Source of the DNA: CAZKWG01 sp964615375
GTDB taxonomy: Bacteria; Myxococcota_A; UBA796; CAZKWG01
Length of the DNA stretch: 49,478 nt
Assembly (NCBI GenBank): GCA_964615375.1
Contig: CAZTOW010000065.1
Span: 1-49,478 of the forward strand
Direction: 5' to 3'
Under the pieces are notes generated by a model that was not told the origin of the DNA, did no database searches, and worked only from the letters and a program-made list of their open reading frames with translations. This document shows positions 15,223 to 24,547 of this stretch, one piece after another (the stretch's first letter is position 1; every line of letters starts with the position of its first letter). The translations under genes and the position numbers were made by a program.

Positions 15223-17319
15223 GTGTCCGATGATGGTGCCCCGATGAGCTACCAACGCTCCCAGACGCCTACGACGGCGCCGCAGCAGGCTCCGTTCGCA
15301 TCACCTCAGGCACCAACCTTCTCGCCGCTACTCGGCCTCCAAGGCCTGATCGGCAACTCTGGCGTGCTCGATCTGCTGCGCCCGCAGATGCCCGGCACGC
15401 AGACCGACGCCGGCCCCTCACCGCTCTCCGGCGCGCTTCAGTCTGTGCTCCAGCAGGGCGCCACGGCGCCCACCCCAGCGCCCGGCGGGACCGAGGCACC
15501 GTCCTCCGCTGTCGCCTCGACGCTCGCTGATCAGGGCCAGACCGCGGCGCTCTCCAGCACTCCCTCCTCGCCCGCGCAGTCAGCCGCCGCGCAGGTCACC
15601 GCCCTCGACGAGACGCAAGACGGCGTCGAAGGCGCCATCACCGACAGCCCCACGCTCACTACCGCCGTCGCCGCCGAGCTGGGCACCACGCCGTCCGAGG
15701 TGCAGGCCCAGGCCCAGGACGCCTGGCGGCCGAGCTGGTGGGACGAAGCCGTAGACTGGGCGGTCGGCGGCGTCGGCGGCCTCGTGGACGGCGGCGTAGA
15801 CCTGCTCTCCGACGTGCCCGTGCTCGGCACCGCCGCCGCGACGATGGCGCCCGTCACGAAGTTCGCCTGGGAGACCCTCGGCGGCTTCGCCAAGGGCGCG
15901 GGTGACCTCGTCGGCGGCCTGGGCCACATGGTCGCCCACCCGCTGGACACCCTGAGCGGCCTCGCCACCATGGCCGAGCACATCCCGGGCAGCCCGCTCA
16001 AGCCGCTCCACAAGCTCTACGACGTCGCCACGACCGACAAGACCCTGGAGGAGACCTTCTGGCGCAACCCGCTGGACGTCGCGAAGGAAGACCTGAGCGC
16101 GGACTGGGACTTCTGGAAGGGCGTCGGCGGTGCGCTGCTCGACCCCTACGAGCGGTCCGTCGAGCAGGGCAAGTACGGCGAGGCCCTGGGCCGCGGGATA
16201 TTCGATATCGGCGGCCTGTTCGTGGGCGCCAGCGAGCTCAAGGCGCTGAGCAAAGGTACCGAGATCGTCAACGTGCTGGAGCACGCCAGCGTCGTCAACA
16301 AGGTGGACGATACGATCAAGGTCGCCAGCCGGGTGGATGAACTCGGCGCGGTCACGGATGATCTCGTACGCGCCGGGGGCAAGGCCGAAGACGTGACGAA
16401 GGCGGCAAGCCATCTCGACGACGTGGCCGATCTCGGCAAGGCGGAGGATGGCGCCAGAGTCGCCGGTGAGGCCGAGAATGCTGCGCTTCCGCTGGGGTCG
16501 AGGGACGAGGTAGCGGCGCGACCTGCGAGCCCTGACGACACGACGGTCACACAGAAGGCCGCCCCCTCTCAGACGACAAGTCCGGCGAGTGACGTCGCGG
16601 GAACCGTCGACGACGTGCAGGAGGCCGTCACCCACGCCGACGACACCTCACTTGCGGATGCCCCATCGGTGCTGGATGGGCCGAGCAGCAAGCCCAGCTC
16701 AACGGCCCCAGAGGCCAGCCTCGCAGACGAGCGCCCCCCCGGCAAGGCCAACCCCTACCGGGCCGATGACGCAGCGCAGGTCGAAGCCGACCTACGTCGG
16801 CAGTTCGAGGTGAAGAACGAGGTCGCGCGCAAGAAGGGAGAGCCCGAGCCGTACCCAGACCTCGACACGGCCGTCCGCGAGGCTGGGGAGCGCTATCAGG
16901 AGGTCGTTGCGCGCGGCTATCCCTTCGGCTTTGAGAGCCTGGAGCACTTCGCGACGTTCAAGAGCAGCCTGCGGACCTTGCTCGACGAGTTCGGCATCCC
17001 CCATGACGAGCTCGCGGTTCACGGCAGCGCCGTTCACAAGGCCAATCCAAACGATCTCGACATCGCGGTGATGGCCGGAGAAGACAAGTGGGCCAGCACC
17101 GCAGAGGCGCTCCGCGCACGCACGAAGCACCCCAAGGTCCGCAAGAGCCTCGAACGCGAGATCGGCAAGGGTAAAGTTGGCTCATTTCTCTTTCCTCGCT
17201 TGGACGAGGGGGGCTCCCTCATGGAGCGCCTCATGCAACTGGAGGGACTCCCCTCCACACAGGTGTCTCTCGTGCTTCGCGGTGGAAAGTACGATATAGG
17301 GCCATATCTCGACTTCTGA
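15223..17319 (+). CDS. Polymorphic-toxin-like protein, nucleotidyltransferase-fold C-terminus
   Basis: 698-aa modular protein. Residues 1-110 are Pro/Gln/Ser-rich. Residues about 170-260 are Gly/Ala/Val-rich with amphipathic or membrane-active character (AVGGVGGLVDGGVDLLSDVP, GAGDLVGGLGHMV). Residues about 400-510 are a low-complexity linker. The C-terminal ~130 residues carry HGSAVHKANPNDLDIAV, the G-S...D-x-D active-site pattern of the nucleotidyltransferase fold. No classical signal peptide is seen. This layout (variable leader, pore-like middle, small enzymatic tip, then a small acidic gene) fits secreted polymorphic toxins; delivery route and target are unknown. The GTG start is supported by GGAAGGA 5 nt upstream; ATG 15244 is the alternative. 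It is the only gene with the sigma-54 promoter. An antitoxin-type or housekeeping NTase role is less likely given the N-terminus. Confidence 0.65.
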   Translation: MSDDGAPMSYQRSQTPTTAPQQAPFASPQAPTFSPLLGLQGLIGNSGVLDLLRPQMPGTQTDAGPSPLSGALQSVLQQGATAPTPAPGGTEAPSSAVASTLADQGQTAALSSTPSSPAQSAAAQVTALDETQDGVEGAITDSPTLTTAVAAELGTTPSEVQAQAQDAWRPSWWDEAVDWAVGGVGGLVDGGVDLLSDVPVLGTAAATMAPVTKFAWETLGGFAKGAGDLVGGLGHMVAHPLDTLSGLATMAEHIPGSPLKPLHKLYDVATTDKTLEETFWRNPLDVAKEDLSADWDFWKGVGGALLDPYERSVEQGKYGEALGRGIFDIGGLFVGASELKALSKGTEIVNVLEHASVVNKVDDTIKVASRVDELGAVTDDLVRAGGKAEDVTKAASHLDDVADLGKAEDGARVAGEAENAALPLGSRDEVAARPASPDDTTVTQKAAPSQTTSPASDVAGTVDDVQEAVTHADDTSLADAPSVLDGPSSKPSSTAPEASLADERPPGKANPYRADDAAQVEADLRRQFEVKNEVARKKGEPEPYPDLDTAVREAGERYQEVVARGYPFGFESLEHFATFKSSLRTLLDEFGIPHDELAVHGSAVHKANPNDLDIAVMAGEDKWASTAEALRARTKHPKVRKSLEREIGKGKVGSFLFPRLDEGGSLMERLMQLEGLPSTQVSLVLRGGKYDIGPYLDF

Positions 17320-17340
17320 GCGTACGGACGGGAACCAGCC

Positions 17341-17829
17341 ATGACGGAATCGACGCGCTACTTCGACGGCCTCAGCACCCTCCCCGAAGACGAGCTCCCC
17401 GAGCCGGTCGCGAGAGCCCGGACCCACTACGTCCGCGCCGTGTTCATCGATGGAGAGAAAGATCGGGCAGAGCTCATTCAGCGACAGGCCGTCGAGGAGG
17501 TCACCTACTACCGACTCAAGAGCCCCGCCGAGCTGCCCCTCTACGATCATCAGGCTCGGTACGGCGCTGTTCCATTCCGCGTCCGAATCGTGCGCCAGGA
17601 GGACGGTGAGCGGGTCTGCGACGAGTACAGCTTCGGCGGGGACGGCCATCTGCGGGGGCGATCCCGGGAGCGGCTCACAGACGGAGACGACATCCTGAGC
17701 GAAGACCGATATGCCCCGGATGGGACCCACCTCGGCCGCACCGAGTACCTCTATGACGACGAAGGCGACCTGGTCGGGGCGCGGGAGACCACACGGGACG
17801 GCAGGGTGATCGAGCACGACCTCACCTGA
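17341..17829 (+). CDS. Candidate immunity protein (acidic, YD-like strands)
   Basis: 162-aa acidic protein that begins 21 nt after the toxin-like gene. The second half is a run of short beta-strand units of the form DEYSFGGDGHLRGRSRE, EDRYAPDGTHLGRTEYLY, DDEGDLVGARETTRDGRV, reminiscent of YD/MORN-like hairpins. No family is assigned. The small size, acidic charge and position directly after the toxin tip suggest an immunity partner, which is inference from context only. Confidence 0.55.
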   Translation: MTESTRYFDGLSTLPEDELPEPVARARTHYVRAVFIDGEKDRAELIQRQAVEEVTYYRLKSPAELPLYDHQARYGAVPFRVRIVRQEDGERVCDEYSFGGDGHLRGRSRERLTDGDDILSEDRYAPDGTHLGRTEYLYDDEGDLVGARETTRDGRVIEHDLT

Positions 17830-17875
17830 GCGGGTGCCCTGCCCGAGCGACATGATCGGGACCTGAGCTCGTGAT

Positions 17876-17891
17876 AGAACTCTGGAGTTCT
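17876..17891. promoter_or_regulatory. Palindromic operator candidate upstream of BREX operon
   Basis: AGAACTC-TG-GAGTTCT is a perfect 7-bp inverted repeat with a 2-nt spacer, 16 bp before the start of the first operon gene. It is in the right place for a repressor site. No clear -35/-10 pair was found around it, and no dedicated regulator is adjacent. Confidence 0.5.
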
Positions 17892-17907
17892 GCCACCGGA
17901 GCCGCCC

Positions 17908-18684
17908 GTGCCCACGCCCATTCCCCCCGCCTCCGTCGAGCGCTTCTACCGCGCGGCCCTCCTCGGCCTGCGCGCGCTGGACGCCCGTGAGCGAACGCCA
18001 CGCCGCTTCGGCGCCGACGCCGACCAGCGCTGGAAGGACTTCCGCGGCCACCTGAGAGACACCGACCGGCTCGATGTGCTGGTGCGAGACGCCGCTGTCA
18101 CCTGGGGACCCGCGTTCGCCGCTGGGAAGGTGTTCGGCCTGCCCGGCCTGGCGGAGGACGAGCCGTTCGGCCCGGAGTGGCCCGGCCTCCCCGACGACCG
18201 CGCGAGGCGCCTGTGGAACGAGCAGAGCTCCCCAGGTACGCTGGAGTCGTGCGCGCTGGCGCTCGGCGTGGCGCCCGCCCGTATCCAGTGGGCCGAAACA
18301 GGACCGGCGCCCTTCGGCAGGTTCGGCCTCACACCGCCCTCACCCGAGGTGGTGCTCGCGCCCCGAATCCTCCCCTCCACACGCCTGCTCCTGACAGGCG
18401 GTGGCGCGATCTTCGCGATCGCACGACACTTCGCCAGCAATCCAGAGCTGCGCTGGGCGGATCAGGTCCTGGTGATCGCCTCGGACCCACGCCACCGCCA
18501 GCTCGCAGGCCTGGCAGCACTCTTCCTCGGAGAGGCCACGGCGACGCGCCTGCTTTGGCCCGAGCACGACGCGCACGTAGCGCTCCAGCGGGTCCGGTTC
18601 ACCCAGGTGTCCGCGGCGATCGCCTCCCACGACGCCCTCGAGCAGGACATCGCCTCTGCTCGACAGGCCGTCGGAGCGGCCTGA
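17908..18684 (+). CDS. Unrecognised protein, first gene of the BREX operon
   Basis: 258-aa protein; family not recognised. The C-terminal half looks alpha/beta with a Gly-rich turn in a hydrophobic strand (RLLLTGGGAIFAIARHF, about 152-168), followed by DQVLVIASDPRHRQLAGLAALFLG, which resembles a Rossmann-like nucleotide-binding layout. No catalytic motif is evident. No membrane segment or signal peptide is seen. The GTG start has GGAG 8 nt upstream and lies just after a 7-bp palindrome. The stop is 2 nt before the pglW ATG, so the two are certainly co-transcribed. It could be an accessory or regulatory BREX component; this is position-based inference. Confidence 0.6.
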   Translation: MPTPIPPASVERFYRAALLGLRALDARERTPRRFGADADQRWKDFRGHLRDTDRLDVLVRDAAVTWGPAFAAGKVFGLPGLAEDEPFGPEWPGLPDDRARRLWNEQSSPGTLESCALALGVAPARIQWAETGPAPFGRFGLTPPSPEVVLAPRILPSTRLLLTGGGAIFAIARHFASNPELRWADQVLVIASDPRHRQLAGLAALFLGEATATRLLWPEHDAHVALQRVRFTQVSAAIASHDALEQDIASARQAVGAA

Positions 18685-18686
18685 CG

Positions 18687-21600
18687 ATGGCTCTGTCCGC
18701 GCAGCGCATCGACCGAGGACACCCGACCGCATACCCATGGGAGCGCAAGGCCATCGATCAGGTACTGGCGGCCCTGCCCGACGTGGACCCCATCCACGCA
18801 TGGGAGCTGCACGAGCTGCACGACCCCACAACAGGCCGCCTGTACGAGATCGATCTGCTCGTCCTCGCCCGCCATGCGCTCTACCTCGTCGAGGTCAAGA
18901 GCCATCCTGGCGTGCTCACGGGGGACGCCCTGGACTGGACCTTTACGGAGCTGGGGGCGCGGCCGCGGACGCTCGCGAATCCCTACCCGGCCACCAACCA
19001 CAAGGCGCGGGTCCTGGCGGACCTCCTCGAACGTGCGATAAAACCGGAGCTGCGTCGATCTCGGCCGTTCATTCAGCCGTTAGTCCTTCTGTCGCAGGCA
19101 TCCAGCATTCAGCTCGATGGCGGCCGTCCGCCGTGGCTGGTCAAGAGCGAAGAGATTGTCCAGGTCCTGACTCAGGGCATTCCGTCCATCGCGCCGCGTC
19201 AGATCGTCGACAACCGCATCATGCGCGAGGTGGTCGCGGCGGCGCGGCGCCTGGGGCTTCGGCCCGCGGCGGCGAGCCGCGTAGTCGGTGGGTACCGGCT
19301 GCAGCATGTCGTTGACGAAGGTGAGGGCTATCAGGAGCACAGCGCGCGCCACATGTCTGTGGACAGCGACCGGGCGCGGGTTCGCACCTGGCTCGTTCCG
19401 CAAGCCAGCTCGGTTGAGCGCCGGCAACAGCTCGAGCGCGCGGCCCGCCGCGAAGCCGACGTGCTCGCACGTCTGGGACAGCACCCGGGGATCCTGCGCT
19501 ATCGCGCGTTCGTCGAGCAGGGGCCGCTGGGACCCGCGGTCATCTTCGAGGACTTCGACGGCGGCCTGCCGCTGCACGTGTTCCTCAAACAAGAACCCGA
19601 GCTGTCCTTCGACGACCGACTTGGCTTGCTCCAGCAGATCGTCGAGGCGCTGGCGCACTGCCATCGCAACGACGTCATCCACCGCAACCTGTCGCCCGCC
19701 TCGGTCCTCGCCCGCCGCAACAGCGATGGCGCGTTGGAGATCCGACTTCACCGGTTCCAGACAGCCGCGGTGCTCGAGCAGAGCAGCCTCGCGACGCGTC
19801 ACCACGACCAGCTCGCCGCGACCCTCGATCGGCTCTACCTCGCTCCCGAGGTCCTGGAGGACCCCGACAAAGCGACCACCGCAGCCGATATCTTCAGCGT
19901 CGGCTGCCTGGCCTGGCTCCTCTTCGTTGGCCAGCACCCCGCGCCGACCCTGAGCGAACGCGATCGTCGTCTCAAGGAGGTCCGGGACGGTGAGCTGCGA
20001 CCGCGCGGGCTTCGCCCGTCTGTGGTGCGCGATGATCTCTCCGACCTGGATGAGGCCATCGCCGAAGCGACCCACCCGATCGCGCGATACAGGGCAGATG
20101 ACGTCACCGCCTGGTATCATACGTCATTCCTCGATTTTTTTCGACACCCGGTCGCGGACTCTCTGGCGAGCGTGGACCCACGTACAGCCCAGCCAGGCGA
20201 CATGCTCCCCCACGGCCTCACCGTTGAGAAGCGCCTGGGGAGCGGCGCGACAGCGTTGGTCCTGAAGGTCGTGCGCGACGATCGGATGGCGGCGCTCAAG
20301 GTGCCTCACGACCCGGGCGGCGCCGAACGGATGGACCTCGAAGCGCAGGTGTTGGGCTCTCTGCGACACCAGAACATCGTCGGTCTGATCGAGCCGCTCT
20401 CCTTCGGCCCGCTCAAGGCGCTGCTCCTCGAGTTCGCGGGAGACCGCACCCTGGCGGACCAGCTCCGCCAGGACGGCTCGCTTCCGCTCGACCTCGCGCG
20501 TCGTTTCGGCGAAGAGCTGCTGAGCGCGCTCGTTCACCTCGAAGAGGCCGGCGTCACGCATCGCGACATCAAACCCGCGAACATGGGCTTCTCGGCTATC
20601 GCCAAGAAGCTGCCCCGGCTGCTGCTGTTCGATTTCTCGCTGGCGAGCGCTGACGCCACGGCAGTGACCGCCGGGACACCCGAGTGGCGGGATCCAACGC
20701 TCTATCTCCGCGGTCGCTGGGACGCTGCGGCGGACCGATACGCGGCCGCGGCGGTGCTCTATGCGATGCTCACAGGTATCCGGCCCGAGCGTCTGGAGGA
20801 CGGGCCAACCCTGGTCCACGTGGACGCTGAGCGCTTCGACGCTGCCGTGCGCGACCGACTCGCGAGCTTCTTCACCACGGCCTTCCTGCCCGAGACTGAG
20901 CGACGCTTCCTGAGCGCAGACGCCATGCGCGAGGCCTGGCTGACGCTGTTCGCGCAGACTGAGCAACCCGCCGCCGACGAGCACCGAACGCAACGCGCGT
21001 GGGATCAGGCGCGCCCCGAGACGCCCGTGGAGGCCCTGCCCCTCTCGGCCCGCGCCCGCAACGCCCTGGATCGCGCGGGCGTCGCGACCGTCTCCAACCT
21101 GCTCGCCCTGCCGCGCAACCAGCTCTCCGTGCTTCGCGGCGTAGGTCGAAAGGTCGCCGAAGAGATCCTCGACGCAGCAGACGAGCTGCGCGACCGACTG
21201 AGCATCACCGCGCCCCCGCCGTTGGTCCCCGACTTTCCAGGACCGCGCGTTGCGCTCGACGACCCGGACCTTGGCCTGAGCGCGGAGGCGCGCACCCGGC
21301 TTCGCGAGGCTGGGCTGACAGGTAGCGCAGACCTGGCGGCGAGCCCTTTGGAGCGCGTCGAGCGCCTGATCGGCGCAGCGTCGGCCCAGGCGCTGCGCGC
21401 TCAGCTCGTGGCCCTCGCCGCCGCGCAACCGGCGCCGGGCACCCTGGCCGACTGGGTGCAGGCGCTGTTGGGACGCCGGGAGAACGAGGCGAGCAAGCGT
21501 GGACGCGTCCTCTGCGGCGTCGATCCGCTCCCAGGGTTCGACGATGACGCCATCCCTGCGGCTCGGAGCGTCATGCAGGTCTCGGCGGCGCTCCATACCG

Positions 21601-22961
21601 AACCCCAGCGCGTGCACAGCAGCTTGCAGTTTCTGCGGCAGCGATGGTCAGAGGCGCGCGCTTTTCAGGACCTCATCACGACCTTGGACGATCTGGTCAG
21701 CGCTTCGGGTCCCGTGCCTCTGCGGGAGCTGGCCTCGACGCTGGTCGAGCGCCGTAGCGTCGGCCAGCCCCAGGACACCCACGCGCAGCGCCTCGCCGAG
21801 GCCCTGGTGCGCGTCGCCGTCGAGATGCGGCCGGACCCACCGCTCGCCTGGCGCCGTCTGAATGGGATCCCCTGGGTCGCGAAGCGCGAGGCGGATCTGG
21901 ACGCGCTCGCCGCGCTCGCCGCCGAGGCCGACACCCTCGCCAACGCGGACTCGCTGCCCTCGACCGACACCGTGCGAAGCCGGCTCCTGCCGCTGGCGAC
22001 AGGGTCGCCGCTCGCCGATCTCCCCCCCGATCGTCTGATCACGTTGGCTGCGCGGGCCAGCGCCACCGCCGCCCCCTCGGCGCGCCTTGAGCTCTATCCG
22101 CGAGGCATGAGCGCGGCGCGCGCGCTGCGCCTCAGTCAGCTCGCGCTCGTCGGAGCCCGACTGAGCCCAGCCGAGCTCCAGAGCCGCGTGCGCGCGCGCT
22201 ATCCAGAGGCCGAGCCGCTGCCGGATCGGCCCGCGCTGGACGGCCTGTTGGCGCCCCTCGGCCTGATCTACAGCGCCGATCGGCAGGAGTATCTCTGGCC
22301 CTCCACTGGCGAGGGCTCGGCCTCCGGCACCATTCAGCAGCTCCGGCCCGCCACCTCTTCCATACAGGATCTCCCTCAGCGCCGCAGCCCGGCCGAGCAG
22401 CGTTACCAGGCGTTTCAGGACGTGCTGGAGCGCGGTCGCCGCTCGCGCAAATTTCGCGCGATCCAGGTCGCCGCCCCTCGGGCCGATCTCGCCACAGAGC
22501 TCCTGGGGCAGGCGCTGGGCGTTCGCCCGATCTCGCTGGACCACGCGCTGGCGCAGACCATCGAGACCGAAGCAAGCGCGCTCGGGGTGCGCGCCGAGAA
22601 CATCATCGCGGCCGATCGCGCCGGGATCACCGGCCGTGACTGGGACCTGCTCGTGGCCCTGGTTCAGCGCGCGGCCGACCGCCTGGTCAGCCACATCCTC
22701 GCGCACCGCGAGCAACCCCAGCTCCTGGTCTGGCCAGGCGCCTTCGCCCGCTACCGGCTCAGCTCCGCGCTCCAGCGCCTGATCGATGGCGCCGAGCATC
22801 AGGACGGCGAGGCCATCTTCTTGCTGGTCCCAGGCCACGATGATGGCCTGGCGCCGACGATCAACGGCACGATGCCCGTGCCGGCGCCGCTGGCGGCCCA
22901 GCGCCTCTACCTGCCGGAGGAGTGGCTGAAGTATCGCCTCCGAGGTGCCGCTGAGGGATGA
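18687..22961 (+). CDS. pglW: PglW: NERD nuclease-like + pseudokinase + Ser/Thr kinase
   Basis: 1424-aa protein. An N-terminal NERD domain (about 15-95) keeps the nuclease-type motif (YEIDLLVL near 54, LVEVKSH near 68). Then come two kinase folds. The first (about 250-420) has HRN for HRD (IHRNLSPASV near 331) and lacks DFG, so it looks inactive. The second (about 510-750) is complete-looking: GSGATA, ALKVP, THRDIKPANMG near 625, FDFSLA near 648, GTPEWRDP. The C-terminal half has helix-hairpin-helix-like segments (LSVLRGVGRKVAEEIL near 815) and long helical stretches. NERD plus kinase is the known layout of PglW, the kinase of the Pgl/type 2 BREX system. ATG 18687 is chosen because it is 2 nt after the previous stop; longer in-frame sequence overlaps the upstream gene. 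Confidence 0.9.
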   Translation: MALSAQRIDRGHPTAYPWERKAIDQVLAALPDVDPIHAWELHELHDPTTGRLYEIDLLVLARHALYLVEVKSHPGVLTGDALDWTFTELGARPRTLANPYPATNHKARVLADLLERAIKPELRRSRPFIQPLVLLSQASSIQLDGGRPPWLVKSEEIVQVLTQGIPSIAPRQIVDNRIMREVVAAARRLGLRPAAASRVVGGYRLQHVVDEGEGYQEHSARHMSVDSDRARVRTWLVPQASSVERRQQLERAARREADVLARLGQHPGILRYRAFVEQGPLGPAVIFEDFDGGLPLHVFLKQEPELSFDDRLGLLQQIVEALAHCHRNDVIHRNLSPASVLARRNSDGALEIRLHRFQTAAVLEQSSLATRHHDQLAATLDRLYLAPEVLEDPDKATTAADIFSVGCLAWLLFVGQHPAPTLSERDRRLKEVRDGELRPRGLRPSVVRDDLSDLDEAIAEATHPIARYRADDVTAWYHTSFLDFFRHPVADSLASVDPRTAQPGDMLPHGLTVEKRLGSGATALVLKVVRDDRMAALKVPHDPGGAERMDLEAQVLGSLRHQNIVGLIEPLSFGPLKALLLEFAGDRTLADQLRQDGSLPLDLARRFGEELLSALVHLEEAGVTHRDIKPANMGFSAIAKKLPRLLLFDFSLASADATAVTAGTPEWRDPTLYLRGRWDAAADRYAAAAVLYAMLTGIRPERLEDGPTLVHVDAERFDAAVRDRLASFFTTAFLPETERRFLSADAMREAWLTLFAQTEQPAADEHRTQRAWDQARPETPVEALPLSARARNALDRAGVATVSNLLALPRNQLSVLRGVGRKVAEEILDAADELRDRLSITAPPPLVPDFPGPRVALDDPDLGLSAEARTRLREAGLTGSADLAASPLERVERLIGAASAQALRAQLVALAAAQPAPGTLADWVQALLGRRENEASKRGRVLCGVDPLPGFDDDAIPAARSVMQVSAALHTEPQRVHSSLQFLRQRWSEARAFQDLITTLDDLVSASGPVPLRELASTLVERRSVGQPQDTHAQRLAEALVRVAVEMRPDPPLAWRRLNGIPWVAKREADLDALAALAAEADTLANADSLPSTDTVRSRLLPLATGSPLADLPPDRLITLAARASATAAPSARLELYPRGMSAARALRLSQLALVGARLSPAELQSRVRARYPEAEPLPDRPALDGLLAPLGLIYSADRQEYLWPSTGEGSASGTIQQLRPATSSIQDLPQRRSPAEQRYQAFQDVLERGRRSRKFRAIQVAAPRADLATELLGQALGVRPISLDHALAQTIETEASALGVRAENIIAADRAGITGRDWDLLVALVQRAADRLVSHILAHREQPQLLVWPGAFARYRLSSALQRLIDGAEHQDGEAIFLLVPGHDDGLAPTINGTMPVPAPLAAQRLYLPEEWLKYRLRGAAEG

Positions 22962-22994
22962 AGTTCGGCCTGTCACGGGTCGTCATCTCGCGAG

Positions 22995-23030
22995 TTCACA
23001 CTCTACTTCACATTTCACTTCATGCTACGC
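22995..23030. repeat. Three 12-bp direct repeats in the gap after pglW
   Basis: TTCACACTCTAC (22995-23006), TTCACATTTCAC (23007-23018) and TTCATGCTACGC (23019-23030) are imperfect head-to-tail repeats. They lie in the most AT-rich part of the 99-bp gap before the TIGR04255 gene. Helically spaced repeats there could be an operator or part of an internal promoter. Confidence 0.4.
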
Positions 23031-23060
23031 TCGAAGCACCCGCGAGAAGGTGCCCGCTCA

Positions 23061-23879
23061 ATGTCGTCGAACACCCTGCAGAACCCGCTCATCGGCCCGC
23101 CTCCTGCTGAGGTGCCGCTCCCTCAGGCGCCCCTGGAGCGCGTGATCGCGCAGGTGCGCTTCCCTCCGGTGGTCGCGCTGGCCGAGCCGGGGCCGCTGGT
23201 CGCGCGCTTCCAGGAGGCCATTCGCGCCGACTACCCCGTGCTTCGGGAGGAGCACAGCATCGCGGTCCAGATCGGCTCACAGGGCGTCATCAGCGAGCAG
23301 AGCGGCCAGGTCTGGCAGTTCCACGCGGTGGACGGGTCCTGGTACGCCGCCCTGGGCGCCGAATTCCTCGCCCTGGTCTGCTCCCGCTACACCAGCCGCG
23401 CTGACTTCTTCCGTCGCTGGCTGCGCCTGCTGGCGGCGCTGGGAGAGACGATCAACCCCGCCCAGGTGGACCGCCTCGGGGTGCGCTACGTCGACCGCCT
23501 GCGCCTGCCCGCTCCCACCCAGCTCGGTGGCCTGGTTCGCAAAGAGCTGGCGGGTGTGCTGGACACCGAGCTGGCACAGCACACCTACATCGGGCTGAGC
23601 GAGCACGTCTTCGAGCTCCCCGAGGATCCGGGCGCCCGCCTGCGCGCGCGCTGGGGCTGGCTGCCCGCGCGTCAGACCTATGAAGCCATGGTGGTCGCCC
23701 CCGACCCCAGCGGGAGCTGGCTGCTCGACCTGGATGCTTTCCGGGGCGCGACCGAAGGCTACGACGCGGTTGAGCTGTGCGACGCATCCAGAGCCTTCGC
23801 CGAGCGGATCTACACCTTCTTCCGCTGGTCCGTGACCGATGACTTCCTGCGTCGGTTCGGGGGACAGCCATGCTTGTGA
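23061..23879 (+). CDS. TIGR04255 family protein
   Basis: 272-aa protein with features of the sporadically distributed TIGR04255 family: PLERVIAQVRFPPVVAL near the start, LGVRYVDRLRLP in the middle, and a C-terminal helix-rich end with IYTFFRWSVTDDFLRRFG. The function of the family is unknown; members are often found in accessory regions. ATG 23061 is preferred over the in-frame ATG 23022: GAAGG lies 10 nt upstream of it and the family pattern starts soon after. Its 3' end overlaps the next gene by 10 bp. It is the first of three short genes that sit between pglW and the trypsin/MoxR set. Confidence 0.75.
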   Translation: MSSNTLQNPLIGPPPAEVPLPQAPLERVIAQVRFPPVVALAEPGPLVARFQEAIRADYPVLREEHSIAVQIGSQGVISEQSGQVWQFHAVDGSWYAALGAEFLALVCSRYTSRADFFRRWLRLLAALGETINPAQVDRLGVRYVDRLRLPAPTQLGGLVRKELAGVLDTELAQHTYIGLSEHVFELPEDPGARLRARWGWLPARQTYEAMVVAPDPSGSWLLDLDAFRGATEGYDAVELCDASRAFAERIYTFFRWSVTDDFLRRFGGQPCL

Positions 23880-24547
23880 ACACATTGGACGCCGCGCTGG
23901 TCGCGACCTCGCCCGCGGCCCTCGGGCCAGCAGTGTGCGCGATCATGCTGCTCATGGGCCCGACCACGATACCCGCCGCGACCAGGGGGAAGCTATCCGC
24001 GCAGGACGCCCCCCCCTCGCTGCCGCGCGTCGAGCAGGCGCCACCGCCCGTGACGCAGGCCCCCGCAGCGCTCCAGGAGGCGCCGACCCCGCGTAAGATC
24101 CTCCACCAGCTGCACCGCTGGTCCGGGCTCACGTGGGATCAGATCGCGGATCTGTTCGGGGTGGACCGCCGCAGCGTACACTTCTGGAGCAGCGGTCGGG
24201 CGTTGAACGCCGAGAACGAAGAGCACCTGTTCCAGATCTGGGCCGTGTTTCGCACCATCGATCGCGGCTTCGCCCCGGCCAACCGGGCCGCCCTCCTGAA
24301 TCCGCGCGAAGACGGCGTGCGCCCCTTGGACCTGCTGACCCAGCGCCGCTACGACGAGGTCCGCGCGCTGCTGGGCAAAGGGAAGGGGCGGCCGGACGAG
24401 CCGCCGAGCGCGCCGGTGCCCATCGAGCGGAAGCGGGCCTATGGGCTTCCGGTGGAGGTCCTGGCGAACGCGCTGCAGGATCCGATCGCCATCACTCCGG
24501 GGCCATCGCGACCGGCCTTCGCCGTCGGGCGTCGGAAAGTCCCATGA
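23870..24547 (+). CDS. HTH-domain protein with hydrophobic N-terminus
   Basis: 225-aa protein. Residues about 10-31 are hydrophobic (LVATSPAALGPAVCAIMLLMG) and could be a membrane segment. Residues about 80-125 form an Xre-like helix-turn-helix (GLTWDQIADLFGVDRRSVHFW), in which the recognition-helix signature is clear. The C-terminal third contains RPLDLLTQRRYDEVRALLG, like the C-terminal part of Xre/MbcA-type antitoxins. It overlaps both neighbours (10 bp upstream, ATGA downstream). It probably binds DNA and may regulate this cassette or the operon, perhaps through the 12-bp repeats upstream; target inferred. Confidence 0.65.
   Translation: MLVNTLDAALVATSPAALGPAVCAIMLLMGPTTIPAATRGKLSAQDAPPSLPRVEQAPPPVTQAPAALQEAPTPRKILHQLHRWSGLTWDQIADLFGVDRRSVHFWSSGRALNAENEEHLFQIWAVFRTIDRGFAPANRAALLNPREDGVRPLDLLTQRRYDEVRALLGKGKGRPDEPPSAPVPIERKRAYGLPVEVLANALQDPIAITPGPSRPAFAVGRRKVP

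Noticed and set aside
18177..18686. N-terminal extension of PglW into the upstream gene
   Set aside because: The in-frame extension is Arg/Pro-rich and overlaps a better-supported gene; ATG 18687 directly precedes the NERD domain.
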